Assembly (NCBI RefSeq): GCF_005925345.1
Contig: NZ_SSHJ01000003.1
Coordinates: 124,001-188,000 of the forward strand
Length of the DNA: 64,000 nucleotides
Direction: 5' to 3'
From: Pedobacter ureilyticus
GTDB taxonomy: Bacteria; Bacteroidota; Bacteroidia; Sphingobacteriales; Sphingobacteriaceae
Shown in pieces: positions 8,601 to 16,435 of the stretch. Each line of letters begins with the position of its first letter. Position 1 is the stretch's first letter. The notes under the pieces were generated by a model. It was not told the origin of the DNA. It did no database searches and worked only from the letters and a program-made list of their open reading frames with translations. Both the position numbers and the translations under genes were made by a program.

Positions 8601-8786
8601 AAACTTTTTAACTACTTTGTCATTTTTTAGATAGTAATAAATGTCAAAATGTGGGGTTTCCATCACTTTAAATTTTTCGTTTTTATATCGAACCTTGTTT
8701 TGTCCGAAATACTGCGCTTTTAATGCGGTAACGCATAATAGTGCAATTGATAAAATTAAAGTGGCTTTTTTTAGAAAATTGTTCAT
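5658..8786 (-). CDS. Fusion: HExxH metalloprotease + WD40-like propeller + outer-membrane beta-barrel
   Basis: The 1042-residue protein starts with a signal peptide (cleavage near ALKAQ, residue 25). Residues 40-260 resemble a gluzincin-type peptidase, with HELVH at 138-142 and WMIEGMAEYLS near 167-177 supplying the third zinc ligand (Glu170). Residues about 290-560 carry repeated PD40/TolB-type blades such as ISPDGKYLSFLSEKD, WSPDSKKFAFSIF and YSPDGKKIVFSSDR. The C-terminal 400 residues are strand-rich and end like a BamA/surface-antigen barrel (GVFGLTFAPGW). The family is known in Bacteroidota but its role is unassigned. It could be an anchored surface or periplasmic protease. It sits 53 bp downstream of the PBP1A gene on the same strand, which may link it to envelope assembly. 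Confidence 0.8.
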   Translation of the reverse strand: MNNFLKKATLILSIALLCVTALKAQYFGQNKVRYKNEKFKVMETPHFDIYYYLKNDKVVKKFAQDAETWYKMHQEIFRDTFFKKNPIILYNNHPDFQQTTALQGEIGVGTGGVTEAFKNRVIMPVMELGSQTRHVLGHELVHAFQYHLLLEKDSIPLENIGQTPLWMIEGMAEYLSVGKKDAFTSMWMRDALLNRDIPSLKDLTNSNKYFPYRYGQAFWTFVGSLYGDTTIVPLFKATAKFGYENGIRYTFGYDDKTLSGLWKNAIEQHYRPMLRADSSQIKISGTKIIDNKNAGNMNVAPAISPDGKYLSFLSEKDLFGIDLFLADAKTGKIIRKLSSQVSSSHIDDFNFLESAGAWSPDSKKFAFSIFSKGRNKLLVIDITNGKTLLNVSMDKVEQFGNLTWSPNGKDIAFSGMVEGQSDIFSYNFDTQQVTQLTDDEYSDYAPSYSPDGKKIVFSSDRAAVQSGNLAAVNPINLTIYDIETKSLSNVPVFAGANNLNAQFSGDSKRIFFLSNRDGFRNLYEYNLENKNLKQLTDYFTGISGITEFSPAITVSRNDDIIYSYYRYQRYTLYNSSYSNFKAKDVNANDVNFDAAILPPKENIGVNVVNSNLGNFNRFERTHLDSLRNIPYRPKFRLDYLANSGGVGVSTSRFGTGMQGGVMGMFSDIVGQNQIVANLAINGEIQDFGGMAAYINQASRINWGGAVSHIPYITGFLSRDIIDQDGTEYLVDRTNILRTFEDQVQLFAAYPFNKAHRFELGGAVSRYSYSVTRFNNYYQLDANGNILGYSGSDREKVNTDEIENSLGTRLQSFNIFQTNAYFVGDNSIFGVTAPLDGFRYRVGAERYYGDYNFTAVAVDLRKYFRIKPVTIAVRSYNYMRLGRDGENLYPLFAGYNYLIRGYEPNSFYNNQTANTGAFDINQLSGSKLAVFNFELRLPFTGPKKLAQIPSNFLFTDLNLFFDAGVAWTEDTEVKFKSSPSTDRVGTYPNGQQYLIERVPALSAGISVRVNLFGAMILEPYYAFPFTRKDVNGGVFGLTFAPGW

Positions 8787-8839
8787 ATACGAATAATTTT
8801 AAGGCTATGGCATAATGAGAGCACTTTTTAATGAAGTAA

Positions 8840-11296
8840 CTAATTGTTGTTCTCGTTTTTTTCTTTTTCCTTTTGCTCTTTTTTCTGTTTGCGTTTCAGT
8901 TCTCGCTCTTCCTTTCTGGTAAGTGGAGTAGTGGCGGCTTCTTGTTTAGGCTGGCTTTCTGTACTTGTTTTTTTCTCTTCCACTTTTGTTGTAGCAGCAG
9001 GTTCAGTTCTTATTAATTCTTGCGGGTCTGGTGCAATCATTTCTAAATCTAACGAATCTATCAATACCGAGTCGGTTGCCACAGTATCTACTGGCGGCCT
9101 TGGGGTTGGGCAATTGTAAGTGCGTGTAATTTCTACTTTTGCTTTAGGGAAAGGTCCGTAAGTATAGCCGCTCAAGGGGTCTAGGTAAACCTTTTCCATA
9201 AATTTAGCGAAAATAGGTAGTGCCGTTCTTGAGCCTTCGCCTTGCTCGCCGTTTTTAAAATGTGCCGTTCTTTCATCACAACCTACCCAAACGCCTGTAA
9301 CCAAATCTTTGGTGATACCCATGTACCAGGCATCTACGTAATCTGAAGAGGTGCCGGTTTTACCTCCAATTTGATTGTTCTTTTTAAATAAGGTATTCCA
9401 TTCCCATAAGGCTTGCGAAGTACCTCTTGGTTCTTCTATACTACCCCTAAACATGTAAAGCATTAGCCAAGCTATTTCTTCGCTTAATGCACGCTTAAAT
9501 TTAGGTTTAAAGTCTTCAATCAAATTATCGTTTCTATCTGTAATTTTTTCTACCAATATGGGATCAACTTTGTTGCCTTCGTTTAAGAAAGTGCCATAAG
9601 CTTTAACCATTTCGTATACGGTAACATCGTTAGAGCCTAAGCTAACCGAAGGAACAGACTCTAAATGACTATCTATACCGCATGCATGTGCCCATTTAAC
9701 CACGTTGTCCCAACCTACTTTTTCAGTTACTTGTGCAGTAACGGTATTTACCGAGCGGCCCATTGCCCAACGTAAAGACATGTCTTGGTAGCTATAGCTC
9801 CAATCTGCATTTTTAGGCTCCCAAACTTTAGTTTCGCCTTTATCTTGGTACGAAATACGAACTGGTTTGTCGGTAAATTTATCGCATGGGCTCATGCCGC
9901 TTTCTAATGCCGCTAAATAGGCAAAAGGTTTAAAAGTAGAGCCTGCTTGGCGTTTAGATTGGTTTACGTGGTCGTATTTAAAATATTTATGATCTATACC
10001 GCCTACCCAAACTTTAATTTTTCCGCTTTTTGGCTCCAAGGTCATCATGCCGGTATTTAAAATTTTACCGTAGTAACGGATCGAATCCATCGTAGAAAAC
10101 AAGGTATCTCTATCTCCTTTATACGTAAATATCCTCATTTTCTTTTTCTTGTTGAAGTAAGCATCAACAGAATCTGGCTGGTTAGGGAACCTCTTTTGCA
10201 GTAATGAGTAGATGGGCAGTGACTTTTTTGCTCTATCGGGATAATCTACCTTTTTGCGTTCGCTATCTTCCCATGGATCTTCGTTGCCCCAAACACTGTA
10301 AAACCTGCGTTGTAAAATGCGCATCTGATCTTTGACAGCATCTTCTGCATATCCCTGTAGTTTAGAATCGATGGTAGTGTAGATTTTTAAGCCATCTTCA
10401 TAAAGGTCATAGCCGTTTTCCTCACACCATTTCTCCAGGTATTTGTCAACTGCTGCTCTAAGGTACGAGTCGCCTTCGCTGGTTTCATCTTCATTGCCTA
10501 CCTCAATGCCAATAGACGCATTTTTGTATGTTGCCAATTCTTCTTTAGAGATATAACCATATTTATTCATTTGAGAAATAACTACGTTTCTTCTTACTAA
10601 AGATTTCTCTGGATTTTTAATAGGGTTGTAAGAAGTGGTGGCTTTTAGCATCCCTACCAATAATGCAGATTGAGGTACACTTAGCTGATTTGCCTGTTTG
10701 TTGAAATAAATGCGGGCCGCTGTTTTAATACCGTAAGTATTATTGCCGAACGAAACTGTGTTAAGGTACATAGTTAAGATATCGTCTTTACTGTAATTAG
10801 ACTCTAGCTTAATTGCCGTCATCCATTCTTTTAATTTAGGTACAATGGTTCGCACCAAAGGGATACGTTTGGCCAGTCCAGATGATTTGTTGTAGCGGGT
10901 TCTGTAAAGGTTTTTTGCTAATTGTTGAGTAATGGTACTTGCACCGCCTTCTTTGCCTAAGCCTACTACGGCTCTTCCTAGCGCTTGAATGTCTATGCCA
11001 GAGTGCTTATAGAAACGAATATCTTCGGTAGCTATTAGCGCATTTACTACGTTTTTAGAAATATCTTTAAATTCTACGGGAGTGCGGTTCTCTTTAAAGT
11101 AACGCCCAATCAATTTTCCGTCTGCAGTATACAATTCTGAGCCAACTCTTTGCGAGGGGCTTTTGATATCGGTATAAGAAGGAGAATAGCCAAATAACCA
11201 TAAGAAGTTGACTTGCAGCGCACAAAAGAATAAAATAATGAAATATATAAAGATGATAAGGTATCTAAGATATCTATTTTTAATTTCTTTAAACAT
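8840..11296 (-). CDS. Penicillin-binding protein 1A (bifunctional transglycosylase/transpeptidase)
   Basis: The 818-residue protein has one N-terminal membrane anchor (about 12-36). The GT51 glycosyltransferase domain shows IATEDIRFYKHSGID (catalytic Glu91), GGASTITQQLAKNL and the following helix motifs. The transpeptidase domain has the acylation motif STFK (Ser453-Lys456), SVN (515-517) and KTGTS (646-650), all intact. It polymerises and crosslinks peptidoglycan in the periplasm. The C-terminal tail (about 730-818) is low complexity: Pro/Thr/Glu, then a Lys/Glu-rich end (KEERELKRKQKKEQKEKEK), probably disordered. The gene is divergent from the PPK2 gene and upstream of the protease/propeller/barrel gene on the same strand. 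The product corresponds to MrcA/PonA-type enzymes. Confidence 0.96.
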   Translation of the reverse strand: MFKEIKNRYLRYLIIFIYFIILFFCALQVNFLWLFGYSPSYTDIKSPSQRVGSELYTADGKLIGRYFKENRTPVEFKDISKNVVNALIATEDIRFYKHSGIDIQALGRAVVGLGKEGGASTITQQLAKNLYRTRYNKSSGLAKRIPLVRTIVPKLKEWMTAIKLESNYSKDDILTMYLNTVSFGNNTYGIKTAARIYFNKQANQLSVPQSALLVGMLKATTSYNPIKNPEKSLVRRNVVISQMNKYGYISKEELATYKNASIGIEVGNEDETSEGDSYLRAAVDKYLEKWCEENGYDLYEDGLKIYTTIDSKLQGYAEDAVKDQMRILQRRFYSVWGNEDPWEDSERKKVDYPDRAKKSLPIYSLLQKRFPNQPDSVDAYFNKKKKMRIFTYKGDRDTLFSTMDSIRYYGKILNTGMMTLEPKSGKIKVWVGGIDHKYFKYDHVNQSKRQAGSTFKPFAYLAALESGMSPCDKFTDKPVRISYQDKGETKVWEPKNADWSYSYQDMSLRWAMGRSVNTVTAQVTEKVGWDNVVKWAHACGIDSHLESVPSVSLGSNDVTVYEMVKAYGTFLNEGNKVDPILVEKITDRNDNLIEDFKPKFKRALSEEIAWLMLYMFRGSIEEPRGTSQALWEWNTLFKKNNQIGGKTGTSSDYVDAWYMGITKDLVTGVWVGCDERTAHFKNGEQGEGSRTALPIFAKFMEKVYLDPLSGYTYGPFPKAKVEITRTYNCPTPRPPVDTVATDSVLIDSLDLEMIAPDPQELIRTEPAATTKVEEKKTSTESQPKQEAATTPLTRKEERELKRKQKKEQKEKEKNENNN

Positions 11297-11534
11297 GCTA
11301 TAAAGATGTAAAAAACGTGAAAAATTATCTGTTAAATAGTGTTAAAACAAACAATACAAATTAACGTATTTAATTTACTTAAATTTAGTTCTATCTTTAA
11401 AATTTTAGCCATAAGTGCGTAAAACGTAATTTTAGCATTTTAAATTTAAGTTGTGCCGTTCATTACCAATTAAATAGAAAATGAAATTGCCTACAGCTAA
11501 TTTACCTAAACTCATAAATAATTAATAAACTACT

Positions 11535-12416
11535 ATGAAAACTAATACTGATAAATACTTGGTTGGGGCCAACAAAAAAATAAAAATTAAAGATTTTGAT
11601 ACTGATTACAACGGACACTTAGATAAGGAAACGGGTAAACAGGAGTTGGCTGCTGTTAAGGAAGAATTAATAAAGTACCAAGAAGTTTTATATGCGTCGA
11701 ATAGCCATGCAGTTTTAGTTCTTTTTCAGGCAATGGATGCTGCCGGTAAGGATGGTACAATAGCGCATGTGATGTCTGGTTTAAACCCCCAGGGTTGCCA
11801 AGTTTATAGTTTTAAAGCACCGAATGCAGAAGAGTATGACCATGATTTTTTATGGAGGCATTACAAAGCTTTGCCAGAAAAAGGCAGGATAGGTATCCAT
11901 AATCGTTCTCATTACGAAAATGTACTGGTTTGCAAAGTGCATCCAGCGTATATCATGAACGAGAATTTACCGAAATATCCTTCGGTAGATCAAATTGATG
12001 GGGATTTTTGGAAATTGCGGTATGAAAGTATCCGTAATTTTGAAAAGCACTTAACAGATAATGGCGTTACCATACTGAAATTCTTTTTGAATGTTTCTAA
12101 AGAAGAGCAGAAACAACGTTTTTTGGAAAGGATAGCAGATCCTGCGAAGAATTGGAAATTTTCGTCGGGCGACATTAAAGAAAGAGCCCTGTGGGATAAA
12201 TACATGGAGGCTTATGAAGATGCGCTGAACGAAACTTCTACTGATTATGCGCCTTGGTATGTAATTCCGGCAGACAAAAAGTGGTACACGAGGTTGGCGG
12301 TAAGTCAAATTATTGCCGAAACTTTGAAGGGCCTGAAATTGGAATATCCGGTGTTGGCGCAAGAAGAAGTAGATAAGTTGGCGGAATATAAAGAACAGCT
12401 GCTTTCTGAGGAATAG
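11535..12416 (+). CDS. PPK2-family polyphosphate:nucleotide phosphotransferase
   Basis: The 293-residue protein carries the PPK2 Walker A (AMDAAGKDG, residues 67-75), the Walker B-like segment IHNRSHYENVLV (121-132) and a lid region RFLERIADPAKNWKFSSGD. The HNRSHYE version resembles class III enzymes, which use polyphosphate to phosphorylate AMP and ADP, rather than class I (DRSWYN). This class call is from motif memory. Length is normal for a single-domain PPK2. The first ATG (11535) is preceded by an AT-rich divergent promoter region shared with the PBP1A gene (11297-11534), where nothing else is recognisable. A cytoplasmic role in nucleotide/energy metabolism is expected. Confidence 0.9.
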   Translation: MKTNTDKYLVGANKKIKIKDFDTDYNGHLDKETGKQELAAVKEELIKYQEVLYASNSHAVLVLFQAMDAAGKDGTIAHVMSGLNPQGCQVYSFKAPNAEEYDHDFLWRHYKALPEKGRIGIHNRSHYENVLVCKVHPAYIMNENLPKYPSVDQIDGDFWKLRYESIRNFEKHLTDNGVTILKFFLNVSKEEQKQRFLERIADPAKNWKFSSGDIKERALWDKYMEAYEDALNETSTDYAPWYVIPADKKWYTRLAVSQIIAETLKGLKLEYPVLAQEEVDKLAEYKEQLLSEE

Positions 12417-12759
12417 TGTTGAGGTATCAGTGGTCAGGGGTTGGGGATTAGTTTTTTGAATTGCATATTCATATGGTTTTTTGCTATAAATCTTTATCAC
12501 AAATAGATTTGGTGAGGTAAGCTAAGGTGTTTTAGGTGGTTTTATAATTGTACTTTGTTAAATAGACCTGATAGAAGCCGATACCGCCCGAGCTTGAGGA
12601 TGGATTGAGCAATGGGAAGCGAGGGAGTAAAGGCGAATAGCAGGACGGGGCCAGCCTAAGAACCACTACCTTTGCTCTTCAAATTCGTCTAAATGTTAAT
12701 TAAACCGTCAGTTTTCGTAAATATATTGGTACTTTTGTTGCTTTAAATCAATTATCCTT
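12417..12759. other. Intergenic region with repeat relic and structured element
   Basis: The region just after the PPK2 stop (12419-12453) reads GGTATCAGTGGTCAGGGGTTGGGG, a relic of the same simple repeat family seen at 33625-33990. The central part holds the candidate structured RNA described separately (12567-12644). The end is AT-rich, with TACTTTTG at 12730-12737 as a possible -7 box for the pseudouridine synthase gene. No protein gene is visible on the + strand; the long antisense frames here overlap the PPK2 gene and look like shadows. Confidence 0.5.
12567..12644 (+). ncRNA. Candidate structured RNA with tandem G-A helix
   Basis: This stretch is more GC-rich than its surroundings and folds into one long hairpin. 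CCTG (12567-12570) pairs with CAGG (12641-12644), then comes a symmetric 6/6 purine-rich internal loop (ATAGAA/GAATAG). GCC (12577-12579) pairs with GGC (12632-12634), CCC (12587-12589) with GGG (12623-12625), then GA faces GA (12590-12591/12621-12622), then GCTT (12592-12595) pairs with AAGC (12617-12620). The GATAGAAG...GAATAGCAGG style of sequence recurs in Bacteroidota intergenic DNA from memory, possibly related to the Flavo-1 class. The class assignment is unverified and the strand is assumed. Confidence 0.4.
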
Positions 12760-13485
12760 TTGAAGTATCCAAATTTTAAAGACCTTATACTTTTTGAGAA
12801 CGACGATTATATTGTTGTAAACAAACCTCCTTTTGTGGCTTCGTTAGATGAGCGTGGTGCGGCTGGGGCCGGCGAAATTAATATTTTACGTTTGGCTAGA
12901 CAGTACACAGACGACGCTCAGATTTGCCATAGGTTAGATAAAGAAACTTCGGGGGCTATGGTGATCGCTAAAAATCCAGAAGCTTACCGTAATTTGTCGA
13001 TGCAGTTTGAAAAGCGCAAAGTAAACAAGGTTTATCACGCTGTGGTAGATGGTCAGTTTCAGTTTGATCATCTTTTTGTAGATTTGCCTATTTTAAATGA
13101 CGGTAATAAAAACGTAACTATTGATAGGCAGGAGGGTAAAAGAGCCGAAACGTATTTTACTTCTTTAAAGTATTATAAGCATTATACCTTGGTAGAATGT
13201 AAACCGATTACTGGCCGTATGCACCAAATTCGTATTCATTTGGCCACGCAAAGAGCTGCCATTTGCGGCGATAGCATGTACCGTGGAAAGCCGGTTTTTT
13301 TATCTAAGATAAAAAGAGGGTATAGGTTAACGGATGATGAAGAACAACCCATTATGAAACGTTTTGCGCTTCACGCCAAGCAAATTACTTTTAAAGGTGT
13401 AGATGGAGAAGACATTTTTGTAGAAGCGCCATACCCAAAAGACTACGCAACACTTTTAAAATTACTCGATAAATTTGACGCTTAA
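12760..13485 (+). CDS. RluA-family pseudouridine synthase
   Basis: The 241-residue protein consists of the catalytic domain only, with no S4 domain in front. DDYIVVNKPP (15-24) and ICHRLDKETSGAMVIAK (55-71) are the RluA signatures, with catalytic Asp60. GRMHQIRIHLA further on is the conserved C-terminal motif. It isomerises uridine to pseudouridine in rRNA or tRNA; the target cannot be told from sequence. The start is TTG: the frame is closed by a TAA at 12718-12720 and no ATG or GTG lies between it and the conserved N-terminus. A possible -7 box, TACTTTTG, lies 23 bp upstream. The ClC gene follows 23 bp later. Confidence 0.9.
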   Translation: MKYPNFKDLILFENDDYIVVNKPPFVASLDERGAAGAGEINILRLARQYTDDAQICHRLDKETSGAMVIAKNPEAYRNLSMQFEKRKVNKVYHAVVDGQFQFDHLFVDLPILNDGNKNVTIDRQEGKRAETYFTSLKYYKHYTLVECKPITGRMHQIRIHLATQRAAICGDSMYRGKPVFLSKIKRGYRLTDDEEQPIMKRFALHAKQITFKGVDGEDIFVEAPYPKDYATLLKLLDKFDA

Positions 13486-13508
13486 TTATCAAGTTTAACC
13501 ATTAGCTT

Positions 13509-15284
13509 ATGTATATCAGGTTTGTAAATTTTGTTGATCAACTCAATCAGTATAGGCAAAGCAAAATTTCGAACAAAAACTTCTTAATCATTGCGGCGGT
13601 TATTGTTGGGATTTTAGCAGGTCTAGCGGCATCTTTGCTGAAAGGAATTACCCATAAAATTGAACATTTTTTACAGACAGATTTAACCTGGCAATATAAA
13701 TACTACTTGTATCTTCTTTTCCCTGCAATAGGTATATTACTGTCGGTGCTTTACGTACGACGATTTATTAGAAAAGGTAAATTTGAAACAGGGTTAACGC
13801 CATTGCTTTACACCATTTCAAAGAATTCTAGTAAGGTAGAACCGCATAACAGTTACTCTCAAATTATTACCGCTGCAATTACCGTTGGTTTTGGTGGTTC
13901 TACAGGTTTAGAGGCACCTATTGCCACAAGTGGTGCATCTATAGGTTCTACGTTGGGAAGGTTTTTAGGCCTTAACTATAGAGAAACAACCTTGTTGTTG
14001 GCTTGTGGTGCAGCATCGGGCATTGCTGGGGCGTTTAATACCCCAATTGCGGGAATAATTTTTGCCATCGAAATCTTATTGCCAGAGTTTACCATTCCAG
14101 CTTTCATCCCTTTATTGCTATCGGCGGCTACGGCGGCTGTAGTTGCACAACTTTTTTATAAAGAACAATTGTTTTTCTTGGTTACAGAAGGGTGGCAGAT
14201 CAATGCATTAGGGTTTTATGTATTGTTAGCCGTGTTGGTGGGGCTTTACTCTATCTATTTTGGTAAAGTGAATTCGAGCATAAAAGGAGCCTTCTATAAG
14301 ATCAAAAATCCATATCAAAAAATAGCAGTCGGTGGTATAATGCTGGGCGTGCTTATTTTTCTTTTTCCTACTTTGTATGGTGAGGGGTATATAACTATCA
14401 ATAACTTGTTAAAAGGAAACTATACTGCCGTTATTAGCAACAGCATTTTTTCTGAATATAGTCATTTTCCGGCTGCAGTTATTGTTTTTACTATAGCTAC
14501 GGTAATGTTAAAATCTGTAGCAACCTTAATTACACTTTCTGCCGGTGGTAATGGAGGCACTTTTGCGCCAAGTTTAATTATTGGCGGTTTGTTAGGTTTT
14601 ATTGTTTCTTACACTATAAACGTTACAGGACTAGCACAGGTAAGTACAGCCAACTTTATTGTAGCGGGCATGGCTGCGGCTTTGGGATCTTTGATGCATG
14701 CTCCATTAACCGGTATTTTCCTTATTGCCGAAATTACTGGTGGTTATGTTTTGATGATTCCGTTGATGATTACAACAGCGATTGCCTATCTGATTAATAG
14801 AAGTGTAAGCAAGTACTCTATTTATACCAAACCATTGGCTGATAAGGGAGAACTCTCACATCACGAAGACAAAGATACAACCGTTTTAAACATGATGCGT
14901 TTGGCTCCTTTGGTAGAGCGTAATTATTTAGCTTTTAATGAAAATGATTTATTGGTTGACCGAATTGCAGAGATTTTAAAATCAAAACGCAATGTAGTAC
15001 CCATAACAACAGAGGAAGGTAAATTTAAAGGGGTGATCTATATTGAGACGGTATTGGCGCAAACCATGAAACCAAACGAGATGAGCTTGAAGTTAGCTGA
15101 TTTAATGGAGGAAGTTAAGCCAGTAGTAATAAGTGCTGATTTAAAAGTAGCTTTAAGAAAAATGGAGCAAGAAAATGTATGGGTATTGCCAGTAGTTAAC
15201 GGTTATGGTAAATATATAGGTATGCTTTCTAAAACCTCGATATTTAATAAGTACAGAGATATCCTTAACCAGCAGTCTTATTAA
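13509..15284 (+). CDS. ClC-family chloride channel/antiporter with CBS pair
   Basis: The 591-residue protein has about ten hydrophobic segments in residues 20-440, followed by two CBS domains (about 455-585). ClC motifs visible are GGSTGLEAPIATSG (129-142; gating glutamate Glu135 present, with Leu-Glu-Ala-Pro in place of the usual Arg/Lys-Glu-Gly-Pro), GAFNTPIAGIIFAIEI and GGNGGTFAPSLIIGG. It should move chloride (or another anion) across the inner membrane, either as a channel or as a proton exchanger. The CBS pair probably senses adenine nucleotides. The Ala in place of Gly in the GxEGP motif is a small departure that might alter selectivity. A short AT-rich palindrome follows the stop. Confidence 0.92.
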   Translation: MYIRFVNFVDQLNQYRQSKISNKNFLIIAAVIVGILAGLAASLLKGITHKIEHFLQTDLTWQYKYYLYLLFPAIGILLSVLYVRRFIRKGKFETGLTPLLYTISKNSSKVEPHNSYSQIITAAITVGFGGSTGLEAPIATSGASIGSTLGRFLGLNYRETTLLLACGAASGIAGAFNTPIAGIIFAIEILLPEFTIPAFIPLLLSAATAAVVAQLFYKEQLFFLVTEGWQINALGFYVLLAVLVGLYSIYFGKVNSSIKGAFYKIKNPYQKIAVGGIMLGVLIFLFPTLYGEGYITINNLLKGNYTAVISNSIFSEYSHFPAAVIVFTIATVMLKSVATLITLSAGGNGGTFAPSLIIGGLLGFIVSYTINVTGLAQVSTANFIVAGMAAALGSLMHAPLTGIFLIAEITGGYVLMIPLMITTAIAYLINRSVSKYSIYTKPLADKGELSHHEDKDTTVLNMMRLAPLVERNYLAFNENDLLVDRIAEILKSKRNVVPITTEEGKFKGVIYIETVLAQTMKPNEMSLKLADLMEEVKPVVISADLKVALRKMEQENVWVLPVVNGYGKYIGMLSKTSIFNKYRDILNQQSY

Positions 15285-15349
15285 TTTGTTGATAACAAAA
15301 TTTGTTATTTAGCCTAAATTATTAAAAATTCGCAATTTAAAAATCATAT

Positions 15350-15814
15350 ATGGAAGATTTAAGCGCATTAAGCCAAGTTGCCGAGTTTCATCAAACCTTT
15401 AAGCACCCCATTATAGAAGAGGCTGCGATCCCATCTAAGGTAAGAAGTAAACTTAGGATAGACTTAATTGCCGAAGAGTTGAAGGAGCTTCAAGAAGCCG
15501 TAGATAATGACGATTTGGTTGAAGTGGCTGACGCTTTATGCGATTTGCAGTATGTTTTGGCTGGTGCTGTTTTAGAATTTGGTTTAGGTGCTAAATTTAA
15601 GAGCTTGTTTGATGAGGTTCACCGTTCAAATATGAGTAAAGCTTGTAAAACGATAGAAGAAGCCGAGCAAACTATTGCACATTACAAACAGAAAGATAAT
15701 GTAGATGCTTATTTTAAGGAAATTGAAGGTCTTTACTTGGTTTATCGCAAAGGTGATGATAAAACTTTAAAATCAATTAACTACTCTCCGGCAGATATAA
15801 AAGGCTTATTATAA
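15350..15814 (+). CDS. MazG-like nucleoside triphosphate pyrophosphohydrolase
   Basis: The 154-residue all-helical protein carries the MazG/PRA-PH metal-binding pattern: EELKE (42-46) followed by EVADALCD (58-65), that is ExxE(12-28)ExxD. These enzymes cleave NTPs or related nucleotides to the monophosphate and pyrophosphate, often as house-cleaning of modified nucleotides. It is longer than HisE and lacks HisI features, so histidine synthesis is unlikely. It is followed after 20 bp by the MaoC-like gene on the same strand, possibly one transcript. A role in the cytoplasm is expected. Confidence 0.85.
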   Translation: MEDLSALSQVAEFHQTFKHPIIEEAAIPSKVRSKLRIDLIAEELKELQEAVDNDDLVEVADALCDLQYVLAGAVLEFGLGAKFKSLFDEVHRSNMSKACKTIEEAEQTIAHYKQKDNVDAYFKEIEGLYLVYRKGDDKTLKSINYSPADIKGLL

Positions 15815-15834
15815 AAAAAAAATCATCAAATTAT

Positions 15835-16296
15835 ATGATTAACATTAGCAGTCACGAAGAGTTTGCAGCCTATCTAGGCAAGGAAATAGGTATTTCTAGT
15901 TGGTACCAAATTACCCAAGAGCAAATTAATAAATTTGCAGATGCAACTTTAGACCACCAGTGGATACACACCGACCCAGAAAAGGCGGCTACAGATAGTC
16001 CGTTTAAAACAACCATAGCCCACGGTTACCTTACATTATCTTTGGTACCTTACTTATGGCAGCAAATTGCAAAAATCAGCAATTTAAAGATGGAGATTAA
16101 CTATGGTATCGAAAGCCTTAAATTTGGACAAGCGGTTACTGTAAACAGCGAAGTTAGATTAAAGGTAGGCTTAAAATCCATCTTAAATTTAAGAGGAACA
16201 ACCAAAGTTGTTATTGATATTGTTATGGAAATAAAAGACCAGCCCAAACCTGCATTTGCTGGCGATGTGGTGTTTTTATATCATTTCGTAAGTTAG
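15835..16296 (+). CDS. MaoC-family (R)-specific enoyl-CoA hydratase-like protein
   Basis: The 153-residue protein is a single hotdog-fold domain. The hydratase motif is seen as FADATLDHQWIHTDPEKA, with probable catalytic Asp40 and His45, followed by PFKTTIAHGYLTLSL. The family hydrates trans-2-enoyl-CoA to the (R)-3-hydroxyacyl-CoA or the reverse. Length and motif order are standard. It follows the MazG-like gene closely, but no metabolic link is evident. A strong terminator hairpin follows, ending this transcription unit. Confidence 0.9.
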   Translation: MINISSHEEFAAYLGKEIGISSWYQITQEQINKFADATLDHQWIHTDPEKAATDSPFKTTIAHGYLTLSLVPYLWQQIAKISNLKMEINYGIESLKFGQAVTVNSEVRLKVGLKSILNLRGTTKVVIDIVMEIKDQPKPAFAGDVVFLYHFVS

Positions 16297-16319
16297 TTCT
16301 ACTTTAATTCCACATTTTT

Positions 16320-16357
16320 AAAATAGCTGATAGCACATGTCAGCTATTTTGTTTTTT
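16320..16357 (+). terminator. Intrinsic terminator after MaoC-like gene
   Basis: AAAATAGCTGA (16320-16330) pairs perfectly with TCAGCTATTTT (16340-16350), followed by GTTTTTT. The loop is 9 nt. It separates the MazG/MaoC pair from the membrane sensor gene. Confidence 0.8.
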
Positions 16358-16435
16358 GTAGCTATCTTTAACACTGCCAAATAAATGGCTAGTAGGTTTT
16401 AACTAACTTACTGGTTTAAAAATTCCAATGTTAAG

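Noticed and set aside
12051..12500. 149-residue antisense frame overlapping the PPK2 gene
   Set aside because: It lies opposite well-conserved PPK2 motifs and has an odd Phe/Arg-rich composition with no recognisable domain.
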